Assembly (NCBI GenBank): GCA_032718475.1
Contig: JAUCBJ010009081.1
Location: 24,550-88,549 of the forward strand
From: Nemertoderma westbladi
Lineage: Eukaryota; Xenacoelomorpha; Nemertodermatida; Nemertodermatidae
Direction of reading: 5' to 3'
Length of the DNA: 64,000 bases
The position numbers and the translations under genes were made by a program. Below, piece by piece: positions 1 through 10,661 of this stretch; within the stretch, counting starts at the first letter, position 1; each line of letters begins with the position of its first letter. The notes beneath the pieces are model-generated. The model made no database searches, had not been told where the DNA came from, and saw only the letters and a list, made by a program, of their open reading frames with translations.

Positions 1-78
1 TTATATTTCACTTTGCAGTTACCCCCACGTGAAGAATACCAGGTTTTCACCAAAAACGCAGGTTACAGAAGGACTATC
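1..78 (+). repeat. Dispersed repeat, partial copy at window edge
   Basis: The first 78 bases match 37128-37205 closely: both start with a motif around TTTCACTTTGCAGTTACCCC and continue through a CACGTGAAGAATACCAG-like block to GGTTACAGAAGG. The copy is cut by the window edge, so its left end is unknown. The copy near 37.1 kb carries a further inverted copy of the GAAGAATACCAG block, so this is probably a fragment of a small inverted-repeat element. No coding capacity is seen. Confidence 0.7.
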
Positions 79-579
79 TACTACAGTAATGAACACCTCT
101 AAAATGTTATAATGTTAATGCTGTAATGTTAATGGTCTGGTTTGTACTGACTGTATTACTGCATGGTAGACACATTTATAGCCTTTATACAGTATAAGTA
201 GTTAGGCAAACTCTGCAAGATACATTTCAGTAGAGAATCGAAAGGCGATTCCAATGGTACCAAAAGTTTTACTTCAAATTTATTTGGTAAGAAGTTCTAA
301 AGAATCTAAAGTCATTACAGCAGTGGACATTACTGCTTTTTACATTTTCGGCTTATTTTATTTACCTGCAGCCAATCCCGCTAAAATGGTTAGAGAGTCG
401 TTACTTTTAGAAAGAACTAAGTTGAATGAAATAAAATCACCCTCAGCAAAGAAAAAAAAAAGCATTGGCATCTTAGCATCTTAGCGTACAGCAAAATAAA
501 ATAAATATAACAATAAACAAAAATAAAATAACAAGCTATATAACATTGGTGTGAGAAAGTTGTCAAAAAAAATAACAAA
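79..579. other. Non-coding, no gene seen
   Basis: AT-rich sequence with only short chance open frames, such as the 76-codon frame at 254-484, which has no recognisable domain. It lies left of the TA-flanked inverted-repeat element. If the kinase gene continues leftward, this stretch would be intronic to it, but I found no kinase exon here. Confidence 0.5.
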
Positions 580-922
580 TACAGTCCCAATCCCAATAAA
601 CATTAACTTGGTCGTTTTGGCGGCCAAAATGACCAAAATCACCAAAAAAATGTAGTGTATTCCTATGGGCTACTTGGTCGTTTTGGCGAAGCGATTTAAC
701 TCGAATCAGCTCAATCCAGACAGTCTGTCTCCTTGGCCATCCATTTGGTGGATCTGACTAAATGTCGGCTCGCTTTCATTTTTATTATTGACAGATTGTT
801 AACTTACCCGGCGCTGAGCCTTGCAGTACTGGAGTCCGCCCACTGAGGCATTGATAGAGTACACAGTCTTATAAAAGGAGTTGAATGGGGCTTCGTTAAA
901 GGAGGAGTATGTATAATAATCT

Positions 923-1145
923 AAACGTCCCGAAATTAATTTATGGACGTCCCGAAATTAACTTATGGACGTCCCGAAATTAACTATATGGACGTCCCGA
1001 AATTAACTTATGGACGTCCCGAAATTAACTATATGGACGTCCCGAAATTAACTTATGGACGTCCCGAAATTAACTTATGGACGTCCATAAATTAATTTAT
1101 GGACGTCCCGAAATTAATTTATGGACGTCCCGAAATTAATCTATC
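923..1145. repeat. Short tandem array, 19-24-bp GGACGTCC-containing unit
   Basis: About ten copies of a unit reading TATGGACGTCCCGAAATTAA, spaced 19-24 bases apart. Variants replace CCCGAAATT with CATAAATT. Related degenerate copies resume at 1178-1225. GGACGTCC is a self-complementary 8-mer, so the array is a regular series of small palindromes. It lies inside the TIR element. Confidence 0.85.
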
Positions 1146-1298
1146 CACCAATCTGAATCGTAATGAAATAACTAATTAATGGACGTCCATAAATTAATTT
1201 CGGGATGTTAATTTCGGAAATTAATTTGCAATAATATTTTTTTTATAATAAAAATTTTTTTTAATATTTTTTACAATGTATAATTCGCGGACACTGCG

Positions 1299-1709
1299 GG
1301 GTGACTACAAAACAAAGACCCAATTATAAAGACCTGCATAATCTTGTTACATGTGTTAACTTTCGTTAATTGTTTTGAATCCCCCGTCACGCCTCTGTAA
1401 CTTGCTCCTTTACTAACCTGCTCCTTTAAATAGCAATGGTACATAACGCTCATTGTGACCTGTACAAAACAAAGAGGTAAAGTCGCGTTACGTCCCAAAG
1501 AGCGTTAGGTTCCAAAGAGCTTTAGGTCCCATTGCCAGAGAGCGTGAGGTCACATCAGCACATTGCCATTTAAAGGAGCAGGTTAGTAAAGAAGCAGGTT
1601 AAAGAGGCGTGTTGGGGAACCAAAACAATAAACGAAAGTTAACACATGTGTTTTGTATTTGTACAGGTCTTTATTATTTGGGTCGTTGGTCTTTGTTTTG
1701 TAGTCACCC
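1299..1709. mobile_element. Mutator-like MITE with long terminal inverted repeats and 9-bp target duplication
   Basis: The left arm (about 1299-1438) and the right arm (about 1561-1709) are long imperfect inverted repeats. Both begin GGGTGACTACAAAACAAAGA at the outer end and share blocks such as TGTGTTAACTTTCGTT and TTACTAACCTGCTCCTTTAAA in inverted order. About 120 bases of loop separate them. The outer ends are flanked by a 9-bp direct repeat, GACACTGCG (1290-1298 and 1710-1718), which I read as the target-site duplication. Nine-base duplications with long inverted repeats are characteristic of Mutator-like elements. There is no coding capacity, so this is a MITE. Related fragments with ACCAAAACAATAAACGA occur at 37063 and 37215. 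Confidence 0.68.
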
Positions 1710-2732
1710 GACACTGCGGTGTTGCGTGGGGGCCACCAATCCACCCACCCACACTCAACCTCCAACTTCCTGGACACTAGGATACTGAGTGAAAGCGTCT
1801 GAAACTACTACAGGAACTCCATGACAGACTATGGGCTAGCGACTAGGGACTGGCGCCCTTGAACATGTAAACTGTAGGGGCCTAGTACCTACTTTACCAT
1901 CTACCTTAAAGTGACCTGTGGGACCAGCCCATTATTAGTGAGGTCGGCATTTCTCTTTATCCTGCCGCTCTCTTTGTATTACAATAGCATACAGCTAACC
2001 AATGGCAATGGTCTCCCCCCAGTGCGGGAAAGACAAGCAGGCTACCATTGAAATGAATAGGGGAAGGATAATATGGTGTGTTCGTGTTCCCATCCTAATG
2101 TCTGTCGTCTTGGCTCAGCTAAGCTTAAACAGAGCCACAGCCTTACAATAGAGTTTTACCTAAATACACTTCCAGTGAGCCAAGCAGTAGTGGCGGGTTA
2201 GCTCCAAAATGCCCATGTAGGATTTTTTCGAAAAAGGACCATCAATAATAGTCAACCCCATCTGCTTAAATTTGAAGAAAATAATTAGATAATAATACTC
2301 ATAATTAAAACTATTACATAATTATTATAACTCTAGTAAACAAAACAATATATCATTCGGGGGATGGAATATATAGGTCATCTAATTAATTGTTTAAAGA
2401 TTTAGCAAACAATACAGTGTAATTGAATTGATGAAATCCATAAATAAAACGTGGATACAAAATGTAAAATCGGGATGAAAAATATAAATTTCTGAGCTAA
2501 GAAAGGGAAATTGGATACTGTACAACTTGTCTGGATAAAAGCGGTCCTTTACCTTACAAAATGAAAAATAAACGTGCGAAATGGGGGGTTGGGGAGGGAA
2601 TGTCCGGAAATCGAAGACTTTTTATATCTGCCAACATCCTCGGCTTTACTTACACTCAGCCTCTATTCACTGGCTGTGATTGACAAGCCAACTTGCCTCA
2701 GAAGTTCCTTTCATGAATGCCGCAATTTATAT
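1710..2732. other. Interior of the TIR element, no gene seen
   Basis: Unique-looking sequence between the nested MITE and the right terminal inverted repeat. It contains only short open frames without recognisable domains. No transposase motifs (DDE/D spacing, helix-turn-helix) could be read in any frame. Confidence 0.5.
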
Positions 2733-2834
2733 TTGGCCATTTTGGTCGTTTTGGCCGCAAAAATGACCAAGTTAATGTTTATTGGGATTGGGACTGTAGA
2801 ATAGCCGCCTAATTTGAAATATAAATATAAATAC

Positions 2835-2976
2835 CTTCATATCCAGATGAAGAATGTTCCTTTCGTGCATAAACTTGGTACCTTCTAGAATTTGGATTAG
2901 GAAGAATATGCACATCCTTTCGGTTAGTTCAAACTCCTCGTCGATAACTCGTTCGAACAATTCGCCGCCTTCCAAC
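2835..2976 (-). CDS. Titin/MLCK-like protein kinase, exon with subdomains V-VIb
   Basis: Third recognisable exon of a minus-strand kinase gene. The acceptor (TTATTTCAG) precedes base 2976 and the donor (AAG/GTATTT) follows 2835. The 142-nt exon takes one base from the preceding exon and ends in phase 0. It encodes LEGGELFERV (start of the C-lobe, where the MLCK family has SGGELFERI), an alpha-E helix with QILEGTKFMHERN, and HLDMK, which matches the MLCK/titin-family catalytic-loop variant HLDLKPEN and keeps the catalytic Asp. The exon stops just before PEN, so the activation segment and C-lobe must lie further left. I found no such exon in 1-2834, so the gene probably continues beyond the window. 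Confidence 0.85.
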
Positions 2977-3160
2977 CTGAAATAATAAGCAATTTAAGAA
3001 ACACCGAACAAGTTTACTGGTTGAAATAATTTTTTTTAATGTGATTTATTGTGTGATACATGAAATATAAATATTCGATTTGCTCACAGATTGGTAGTGA
3101 TGGCCACTTGGTGGCGGATAGCTTCGGTACCGGCACATGAAATAGGTGTGAAAACATAAG

Positions 3161-3193
3161 ACACGAAGTGGGGCCTTCGCGCAACACGTGACT
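3161..3193 (+). repeat. Dispersed repeat, copy 1 (ACACGAAGTGGGGCCTTCGC)
   Basis: Bases 3161-3193 match 58733-58765 except for one substitution, and weaker similarity continues for about 90 bases (CGAAAGTATTAC-like and CCTAATCACTTT blocks). This is a short interspersed sequence of unknown class. It lies in the kinase intron. Confidence 0.65.
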
Positions 3194-4336
3194 AACTCAT
3201 GTTACGTGACAACTCGAAAGAATTATAAAAAAGATACATGTAGATGTTCCCTAATCACTTTACCACTTCGAGGGAGACTCGGTAACTGCAATGTTAACTT
3301 TAGAACTTTGTAATTGTTGATTTTATTATATGCAAATACAATAATAGTAGGGTTGCTGGCCTTATAACTGATAAATAGCCCCCGTGGTTAAATAATTATT
3401 TATTGCAAAATTTCACAATACAAATTGAAGTGAGTGATGAGGATCAATATAATCACGCCACAACAATTATCTGTAAAAATTTCAATGTGTGCACTAACGT
3501 TCGTTACCACGCAACCGTTCCAAACATTTAAAATTCTTATTGTTATGTTATGATACCAATTTATAGCTGCTCTAACTGTAACCTACTGTACCTACTGTAC
3601 GTGCGTTCACATTCGATAGGTACCGAGACGGCTGGTATAACTTTTTTGAGTCCACGAAATATTTTAAATCTCATCAGAAATTTCACACTCATTTGTAAAA
3701 CAAAAAGAGATGCAGTATTTTTTCATATACATGCAAGTACGCGCTTCGTAATGTTAGAATACACTCACTCACTACTTTCGGCCGTCTAACAAAACCATAA
3801 AACCGAACCCCAATAGGGTCTGTTGACATTTTTAGCCGTGGGGAGCGTCACCATAATACTATATTATATTTATAACCAAATCACCCAGGAAACTGTAAAA
3901 TTGTTCTTTACACAGAATCATGTAAAAAGTATAGGGAAAGGAGAATATGTCCCCTGGTATGTCAACGCGGCGATATGGAAACCTGGCTTCTTCTGGGGGA
4001 GTAAAGAAAAAGGGTTGGATATTTACAGAGTGTTCACCCTTTGGGAGTTAGTGTGAAGACCTCCCTGCCTTATCCTTATAGGTAACAGCCAAGAGAGAGG
4101 AGCCTTCGTGTTGCGTCCGATGTTTCGTGTTTCACACGTTCACCAATAACTTCGTATGAAAGCGTATCTCATGCAGTGCACTACAGTCGTGCACTATTCT
4201 TCGACGTTCTGACTGCTGGCTGACCTTGAACCCAGCAGTGTATGATCTTATTCTATCATTCTATGTCACTCAAATAACATGTATTTATGTTTTGTATGGT
4301 AAACATTATCTCTCTTACTCCCGAGGGAATATAATA
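3194..4336. other. Kinase intron sequence, no exon seen
   Basis: Intron of the kinase gene between exon 2835-2976 and the nested ankyrin gene. At about 3965-4025 there is a block (AAACCTGGCTTCTTCTGGGG, GTAAAGAAAAAGGGTTGGATA) that resembles 61380-61425, suggesting another dispersed repeat. The 77-codon open frame at 3823-4056 overlaps this repeat and is not credible as a gene. Confidence 0.5.
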
Positions 4337-4342
4337 TTTATT
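4337..4342 (-). promoter_or_regulatory. Candidate polyadenylation signal of the ANKRD53-like gene
   Basis: TTTATT on the plus strand reads AATAAA on the minus strand, about 90 bases after the stop codon of the ankyrin gene. Position and strand fit a short 3' UTR. No transcript evidence is available. Confidence 0.45.
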
Positions 4343-4430
4343 GTGCACTGAATGTAGTTATGGCAAATTTATCACGTACTGTCTGTGCATACACATTATA
4401 AAATTAGCAAAATTATAAAGAGTCATGTAC

Positions 4431-5669
4431 TTATTTCGTTACTTCGACACCATTCCGTATGTGAGGTATGTAACTTTCTTTGTTTCGATATATGGGAAGT
4501 CTTTCTTGCGATACCCATTGCTGAAACCAATTAGGGAATTTATCCTCATGTAAATTAATATAAGATGATGCCGATGTGGATGCTGATTGGCTGGAGTTGG
4601 CAGCTGATTGATCCCTGGACTGTTTGCGGAAATGAACGTGTTTCTTATGGTTAAGGGGGATTTCAACTTCCCTTAGTATTTTCCCTGTGACGGAGGAATG
4701 TTTCTGAGGAAAACGTTTCAGTTTCGGTATGTCGATAACGTTGTGGCAGGCAAACGTCAACTCACGGTCGTTTCTCTTCGGAAACAGAACCGCTTCTATT
4801 AATCCCGGCGGTAGTTCGGGTTCGCGTAACACTAACTCGTCGTCACTCAACCCCGATGGTTCCTCGGCGACAGAGGGTATGTTACTTGCGTTCGCCTTAC
4901 CGTCAGCCTCTGTGTTGTTCGCCACTCCTCGCTTCCGATTTTTAGGAGAAACATTAACAGCATCGTTTGGATTCTTAAACCAGTTGTTGAACGCCAAATC
5001 GCCTTCCGATTTGCGAATGACCCGTTTCGACACTTCGATATCATCCAATAGTTCTTCCTGGTAGTTTTTAATAGATTTTAGGTATTGAATATCATTTTGT
5101 TTTTTATTGTTTGCCAGCTGCCACTCGGCGTGCGCCAAGGCGCGAGCGCAATCCCTGTGGCCCCACAACCGCGCCAAATCGACGGGAAGATGACCCCGTA
5201 GGTCTCTCCGATCGATCCGACCCCGAGATTTAATGATCTCTTCGAGGCAGTGAAGGTGTCCCTCCTGGGCAGCCTGGTGGGCGGGGCTGGTTCCATCTTC
5301 ATTGCTAAGACTAGTATCCGATCCATTCTCCAATAGGTAATGACATATTTTGTAGGCGTTCCTACCGGTTTGATTGTTTATACACAGGAGTAGAGCCGTC
5401 CACCCGTTGGCGCTAGGTTGGTTCACATCGGCGCGGCATTCATCCACAAGGTACTCGACACACGCGTAACGCCCTTGTAACGCGGCCAGATGTAACACTG
5501 TCATTCCGTTCTTGTCCAACAGTGTGCTTTTCTCCTGGTCTCCGTTCATACACGATCGTAGCCACTTCAGATCGCCGACTCCCGCTGCCATGAATATATC
5601 CTCGCTGCCGCGTTTCTTTCGCCGTGTCGTCGACGGCAGTGACGGGGTTACTTGTTTTAACTCGGCCAT
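4431..5669 (-). CDS. ANKRD53: ANKRD53-like ankyrin repeat protein
   Basis: A single uninterrupted 412-codon frame. Residues 26-184 form about five ankyrin units, visible as NGMTVLHLAALQGRYACVEYL (54-74 region), NGWTALLLCINN, DGTSPAHQAAQEGHLHCLEE and GHLPVDLARLWGHRDCARAL. The order and the odd last repeat (PVD..R.WGHRDCAR) match vertebrate ANKRD53, as does the charged helix after it. A C-terminal block around ELPPGLIEAVLFPKR corresponds to the conserved tail region of that family. Human ANKRD53 is reported to act in spindle and chromosome dynamics through DDA3; that role is inferred here only by family. The start is the first Met, followed by a basic stretch. The CDS is more GC-rich than its flanks and has no intron. 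It lies within the 7.1-kb kinase intron on the same strand, so it must have its own promoter or be a retroposed copy. Confidence 0.8.
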   Translation of the reverse strand: MAELKQVTPSLPSTTRRKKRGSEDIFMAAGVGDLKWLRSCMNGDQEKSTLLDKNGMTVLHLAALQGRYACVEYLVDECRADVNQPSANGWTALLLCINNQTGRNAYKICHYLLENGSDTSLSNEDGTSPAHQAAQEGHLHCLEEIIKSRGRIDRRDLRGHLPVDLARLWGHRDCARALAHAEWQLANNKKQNDIQYLKSIKNYQEELLDDIEVSKRVIRKSEGDLAFNNWFKNPNDAVNVSPKNRKRGVANNTEADGKANASNIPSVAEEPSGLSDDELVLREPELPPGLIEAVLFPKRNDRELTFACHNVIDIPKLKRFPQKHSSVTGKILREVEIPLNHKKHVHFRKQSRDQSAANSSQSASTSASSYINLHEDKFPNWFQQWVSQERLPIYRNKESYIPHIRNGVEVTK

Positions 5670-7005
5670 CGTATTAACTGGATGGGGTTGAACGAACTGT
5701 TTTGGAAATTATAATATAACATAAAGTATAATGTGTATGGTGGGTAATTATTATATTAGTGTATTACTATTAAAGTTTCAGATGATATTTTTTTGAAAAT
5801 TTATTCAAATATAAAATACACTTTACTTTATTTATTTGTATTTAATTTTAAATTAATTATTTATTTGTACTTTATTTTAAATTAATTAATTGTATCTTAG
5901 CTTTATAGATTGATAGATAGGTTTAAACAATAGATTTAAAACATAAATAAACACTAATTAATATACTTGCTATGAATGAATTCAAGTTTTATTCATTTTG
6001 AATATTTCTTATTTCATATCTTATTTGTATTCTGTATATCATTTTAGTTTGAAGTTTCACTTAAGGCGATTGTTTTTATAGTGCGCTCACCAATAAACGT
6101 AACTTATGAGTGTGTTGAGTAATTTAAAATATTATACTTTTTTATGTTTGACAATTTATTTACAAATAATAAAAAGTATGTTAAGTTAACTTAACGTTAA
6201 GTATATCAAAATAAAAGTTCGGGCCTACACCAACACCAGTAATAATGATAATAAAACGTTTAATGTGAGATGGGAGATGGCCCAGTGTAGTTTCAAATTT
6301 ATTTTAAGTTTTACATGTAAATTTAAATATTATATTATTATTGTAATGAAAAAAAAAACAGTACGATTTGGAGATAAATAATATGTTGGTATCATTTCAT
6401 TTAGTATAAATAGGGTTACGTTGAATGTATTTGGCAGTGAAAAAAATTAGCTTAACTTTGTTTATAATAGTTGCTAGGCAACATCCACAGAACCGTACAA
6501 TAAAGTAAAGGTTTGCTTTTAATATTTACAGCATATTGATATCTTTATGATGTAAGCTGTTCAACTATATCAACCGATATATTATATATCATATGAAATT
6601 GAGAAAAATAGAAATAAGAAAAAGAAAATTACCCCATGAATTACAACTTAATATTTAATGCTGAATTAATTCAACATTTTCCATTCGTTATTCTTCAGGT
6701 GCCAACAATGTTATTGCACTTATTTTTATCGTGGCCTCTCTCAAATTGTCTTTCTATCTCATGTGTCTATCTCTATGACCTGCTCCGGTATGTGACAGGA
6801 CAGAAATCTTGTAATTTGCTTCATAAGGAGTGCAGCCATTCAGGACACTGTCTATATTGTATCGAAGCAAACGACACAGGTGTTATCGCCAGGGCGAGGA
6901 TCGGTTGGGGGGATGGCCTGCGGGTTGGTGCGAGGGGGGTCGGGGCCTTGAGGGACGGAGAGCGGGCGAAAAACGGATGGTTTCGAGGGGACTGGGGCCC
7001 TAGGG
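5670..7005. other. AT-rich intron and upstream region, no gene seen
   Basis: Very AT-rich sequence upstream of the ankyrin gene, with many TTTATTT and TTAATTAA runs. The promoter of the ankyrin gene should lie here, but no TATA box or initiator stands out against the AT background. The 143-codon frame at 6636-7067 runs into the GC-rich tandem repeat and has no recognisable domain. Confidence 0.5.
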
Positions 7006-7208
7006 GGGCACTGCAGACCCAGAGGGGGCGGTGGGACGCGACACTGCAGACCCAGAGGGGGCGGTGAGATGCGACACTGCAGACCCAGCACCCAGAGAGG
7101 CGGTGGGACGCGACACTGCAGACCCAGAGGGGGCGGTGAGATGCGACACTGCAGACCCAGCACCCAGAGAGGGGGCGGTGGGACGCGACACTGCAGACTC
7201 AGAGGGGC
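7006..7208. repeat. GC-rich minisatellite, units of about 33-42 bp
   Basis: Five to six copies of a unit containing GACACTGCAGACCCAG followed by AGAGGGGGCGGTG and GGACGC or GAGATGC. Short units alternate with longer ones that carry an extra CACCCAGAGA. The unit keeps several frames open on both strands, giving repetitive frames that I regard as artefacts. Its GC content contrasts sharply with the AT-rich flanks. Confidence 0.85.
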
Positions 7209-9071
7209 GTGAAGCGGGGGAAGGCGAGCGTTTGATCCGTTTCTTTGAATACACATTTCTCAGGAGGTCGTGGGTTCGATCCCCTCAGGCTGACAAGGGC
7301 AGAAACTATCCGATCTACGACAGTCCGGCACGTTAGCTGAGACGGAAGTTGGTCGCAGCTGTTGGAACTAATTAATGTTTATGTAACTGAACCATTAACC
7401 AATGGATTATTCCATCAGGAGTCTCTTAGAGAGGAGTCTCCTCACTGTTGAGAGGAAGTCCCATTTATTTAAAGCTGCACTCGTTTATATTACTTGATAT
7501 GTAATTTTAATTAATAACCATTTAATCTTAAAAAGACGTATAATCTAACACCTTATACGAGTGCAAGGCGTTTAACCATCCGAGCGTTATCGAGTAATTT
7601 TAATAGGGTCGATAAATGTAATCTTAATCTTAGTAACCTTTCCAGAGTGGAAAGGTTTACCGTGGAAGATCATTCTTTGGCCTAACTAACCTAAACGATT
7701 CTTCCATTCAAATGTAAACTTATTAAGTGAGCTAGATTACGACTTGGATTCGATATAATTTTATTTATATTATATATTTATTAAAACAAAAAGTTTAATG
7801 ATAAATTAAAAATTAAATTTCAATTATCTCTAATGATTTTAATTGATTGTAGCAAGAGTACTTCGGGATGTGAGGTAGGCCTCGCCTACTGTTGCACCGG
7901 TACAGTATACAGCTCGCCAATAAAATGAAAGTAAGTGGTGGGTGACCGGTTGACCTGTATCGGGTCTACCGGAAATGGGTCTAACTCGTGTGATGATGAG
8001 TCCTATGTACGCCACTGGTATCCCACCCGCCGTAAAAGTTACTCGCGCAATCGCCGTATAAAGATATATTGTGCATCCCTTTTTTACCTACATGGCTACA
8101 TGTTACATAATATTTCCATCTTCGAATAAAATAGTAAATATAATAATTCAAACGTACCAGATGTTATCTGAATTCTGGCAGACTAATTATCCTCACGTGA
8201 CTACTGTAGTAAAGTAATGAATATTTTTTCAACATCGTTAACTGCCCATCTATGATGTTTTTGTCGAATTATTGATTATTTTTTGGAGACTAATTTCCAA
8301 GCGTCGGCGTGTTACCATTAATGCCACTGCGGGCTGTTGGGGGGTCATTTACCACCCGTTAGGGTAACAAACTGCGGGTGAACCACGACAATAACTACCT
8401 GAAACATGTTAGTTTAATAATGGGTGAGAATACTCACCCAGGTTCATACAGGTACATAGGCTTATATCTATGATTTCTAAAGGGAAGACCTATCGCTACA
8501 TTCACATTAATAACCAACGATGAAACCGGAAATTTCTTTGACACATTGTCCCGTCGCGTCGGGATCTAAATTCTAAAGTCCCCCGAGATCTAAAGTCTCC
8601 AACCCGCTCCCTAAGTATCGGGTAGCGAAGAGAGACGATAGATATCTTAATAGAGATGTGCAAATGTTTTAGATCTACAACTAACGACGCCCATCCCTGT
8701 CTATTCTAACTGCTCCGTCCATTGTAGAACCATTCTGTTATGTATTATCTGTCTGTAGGAATGAGCAAACTGTACTGAGATTGGTTTAGCATTTGGTTAT
8801 GATTTAGTATGTGTTGGGACATTAGTACCCGTCTATAATGGGCAACTTAGTGTAGCGGCTACTAAATATGTTCTAGGTAAGGGCGTCACAATCCGTGGAC
8901 GTGGCTTCCTGGACTTTACGAATTAACATCACCCGCTTAATAGGATCTACAGTAGCACGGGGGGGGGGGGGGGGGGGGGGGTGTAGTTGGGAACAAGCAA
9001 AGTATCCTTAATCGTTCCCTCGATTCAGTAATTCCATCACACCGATTTGCTCGTTTCTGTAATTGGTGTGA
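7209..9071. other. Kinase intron, no gene seen
   Basis: Non-coding sequence with small hairpins, for example CCTTTCCAGAGTGGAAAGG near 7639-7657, and a 23-base run of G at 8959-8981. No exon, RNA gene or transposon domain is recognisable. Confidence 0.5.
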
Positions 9072-9143
9072 GATAAAGTCCCACTTTATTTATTAGGGCC
9101 TATTATATAAAGTCCCACTTTATATATTAGGGCCTATTATATA
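9072..9143. repeat. Tandem duplication, 36-bp unit, two copies
   Basis: The block TAAAGTCCCACTTTATTTAT followed by TAGGGCCTATTATA occurs twice in succession, the second copy with ATAT in place of TTAT. Each unit contains the palindromic pair TAAAGTCCCACTTTA. Short and non-coding. Confidence 0.8.
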
Positions 9144-9875
9144 CCGATGCGCCATATACATTTTGTTATGGAAATACGCGTAAATATATAATATATATCA
9201 AGCAAAGCAAACAGTCGGCCGAGGCTGGAGGCGACCGGAAGGCTCCTCTTTCGATAGCTAATACCCGAAGATCGGGGTGGGCGCTACTCATACTGTATAC
9301 CCTGTTATATTGTTAATGCTAAATTAATTGTTAATCGCTAATCCATAAAAACAGTTTTTATCATTTAGTTTGGATTATTTAGTTTTAATAACTATTTATC
9401 ACTATAACTATATATACCGGTAATATTGTAATTGCTGATTCTAGTTGTACGTTTTTTGCTTTAATGAAAAACAATTTAATTTTAAATTAATAATAAGAAT
9501 GCTATGCAGACACTAAGATCCTACCATTAGCGGTATGAGTCTGACATCGCTGCATTACCGGGATATTACAGAGATATTTTTGTCCGAGGGCACTTGATAC
9601 TTGATCTCGCGGGTACTAAAGTCTACCAATCATTCTACTGTAAATTGTGCACCTTTCTAGACTTTCGCATTGAATTGAGATGCAAAGTGTCAAACAATAT
9701 AATTCTTTCTATGTGGCGGGATTAAATGTAATTAATGCCGTAAACACCGTAAAGAGACACATTTATATGCAAGAACTCTGAGGTTTTATAATAAATATAA
9801 AGCATTAAATATATGGAAAACTAAGATTAATTAATATTAGCCGCATTCATCTCGGCTGACTCACGGAAATATTTG

Positions 9876-9990
9876 GTGATGTCGGCTGAGTGAGTAGGCT
9901 GATGTCTGCTGAGTGAGTAGGCTGATGTCTGGTGAGTGAGTAGGCTGATGTCTGCTGAGTGAGTAGGCTGATGTCTGCTGAGTGAGTAGG
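9876..9990. repeat. 23-bp minisatellite, five copies
   Basis: Five copies of a unit reading GATGTCTGCTGAGTGAGTAG plus GCT, with single-base variants (GGCTG, GGTG). On the minus strand it keeps a frame open (HQPTHSPDIS-like repeats), but this is a by-product of the repeat. It lies in the kinase intron about 130 bases downstream of exon 10116-10319. Confidence 0.9.
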
Positions 9991-10115
9991 CCTAGTGGTT
10001 GTTTAACGCGAACAATCCAATAAAACTTCCAGACTCCTCCAGTTGCCATACGGATTAGTTCGAAGTTATAAATCAATGAAGAACTCCTAAACTACTATAA
10101 ATCAGTCTCACTCAC

Positions 10116-10319
10116 ATTTCCAATATAAGAATAATTTCCTTTTTATATTTGAAGGCGTCGTAAAGCTGCAGCAGTCTGGGATGTTGTAATTCTTTCATTA
10201 TCTCGATCTCATTAATACAGGCCTTAATTTCGTTTTGATCCATCGTTTGAATGAATTTCGCGGCTAAAATTTTACCCCCTTTTTTTTCTTTTGCTCGGTG
10301 TACAGCTCCAAATTTCCCT
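10116..10319 (-). CDS. Titin/MLCK-like protein kinase, exon with glycine loop and VAIK lysine
   Basis: Second recognisable exon, 204 nt. The acceptor GTTGCAG precedes 10319 and the donor GAAAT/GTGAGT follows 10116. With the previous exon it completes the glycine-rich loop GRGKFGAVHR, then gives ILAAKFIQ (the ATP-anchoring lysine), an alpha-C helix with NEIEIMKEL (the salt-bridge Glu), and HPRLLQLYDAF followed by EIILILE. This series is typical of titin, twitchin and MLCK kinases (HP.L..L.DAFE...E). The exon ends two bases into a Met codon finished by exon 2835-2976, and the frame is kept exactly. Key catalytic residues are intact. A run of eight A and five G lies in the coding sequence at about 10276-10288; the frame through it is correct as read. 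Confidence 0.88.
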
Positions 10320-10661
10320 CTGCAACAAACGCAATACCGGTCAGAATATTAGGTGTGTCCAGATGTCCTATAATGTTGGATATGCCACTCATGTTACCAA
10401 CTATATAAGCAATGATGTGTTCTACATTTATACGGTTCCAACTACCGTGTAATATCACTATTTAATAAAGGAATCCACTCACTGCTTCCGCCGGCATGTT
10501 CTGAGCCTGTTCCTAATATGTAATAATGTATATCATATAATAATATCTAATATAGTGCCTTTGTTTCCGGGTCTGCTGCCATTGTACCATTATTTAGACC
10601 GAACATAATAGGTTATGTAAATAAAAAAATTATAATATTATTGTTAATAAAATTATTGTAC

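Larger units (their letters stand above)
582..2796. mobile_element. TA-flanked terminal-inverted-repeat DNA element (non-autonomous)
   Basis: Positions 582 onward begin CAGTCCCAATCCCAATAAAC, and the reverse complement of the same sequence ends at 2796. The inverted ends match almost perfectly for about 33 bases and imperfectly for about 60. Each end also contains an internal palindrome built on TTGGTC...GACCAA. The ends are flanked by TA (580-581 and 2797-2798), as in Tc1/mariner-type insertion. There is no transposase frame inside; the interior holds a short tandem array and a nested 0.4-kb inverted-repeat element. Its right end lies 38 bases from the kinase exon at 2835. I infer a non-autonomous element, possibly a composite; superfamily assignment from TA alone is tentative. 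Confidence 0.65.

Noticed and set aside
3823-4056. 77-codon plus-strand frame
   Set aside because: It overlaps a dispersed repeat also found near 61.4 kb and has no recognisable domain.
7265-7290. tRNA-like B box (GGGTTCGATCCC)
   Set aside because: No A box or cloverleaf could be fitted upstream. It may be part of a tRNA-derived SINE, but a single motif is not enough.
6852-7336. Pro-rich or Gly-rich open frames on both strands over the GC-rich minisatellite
   Set aside because: They are products of the repeat unit and have no domain or conserved start.
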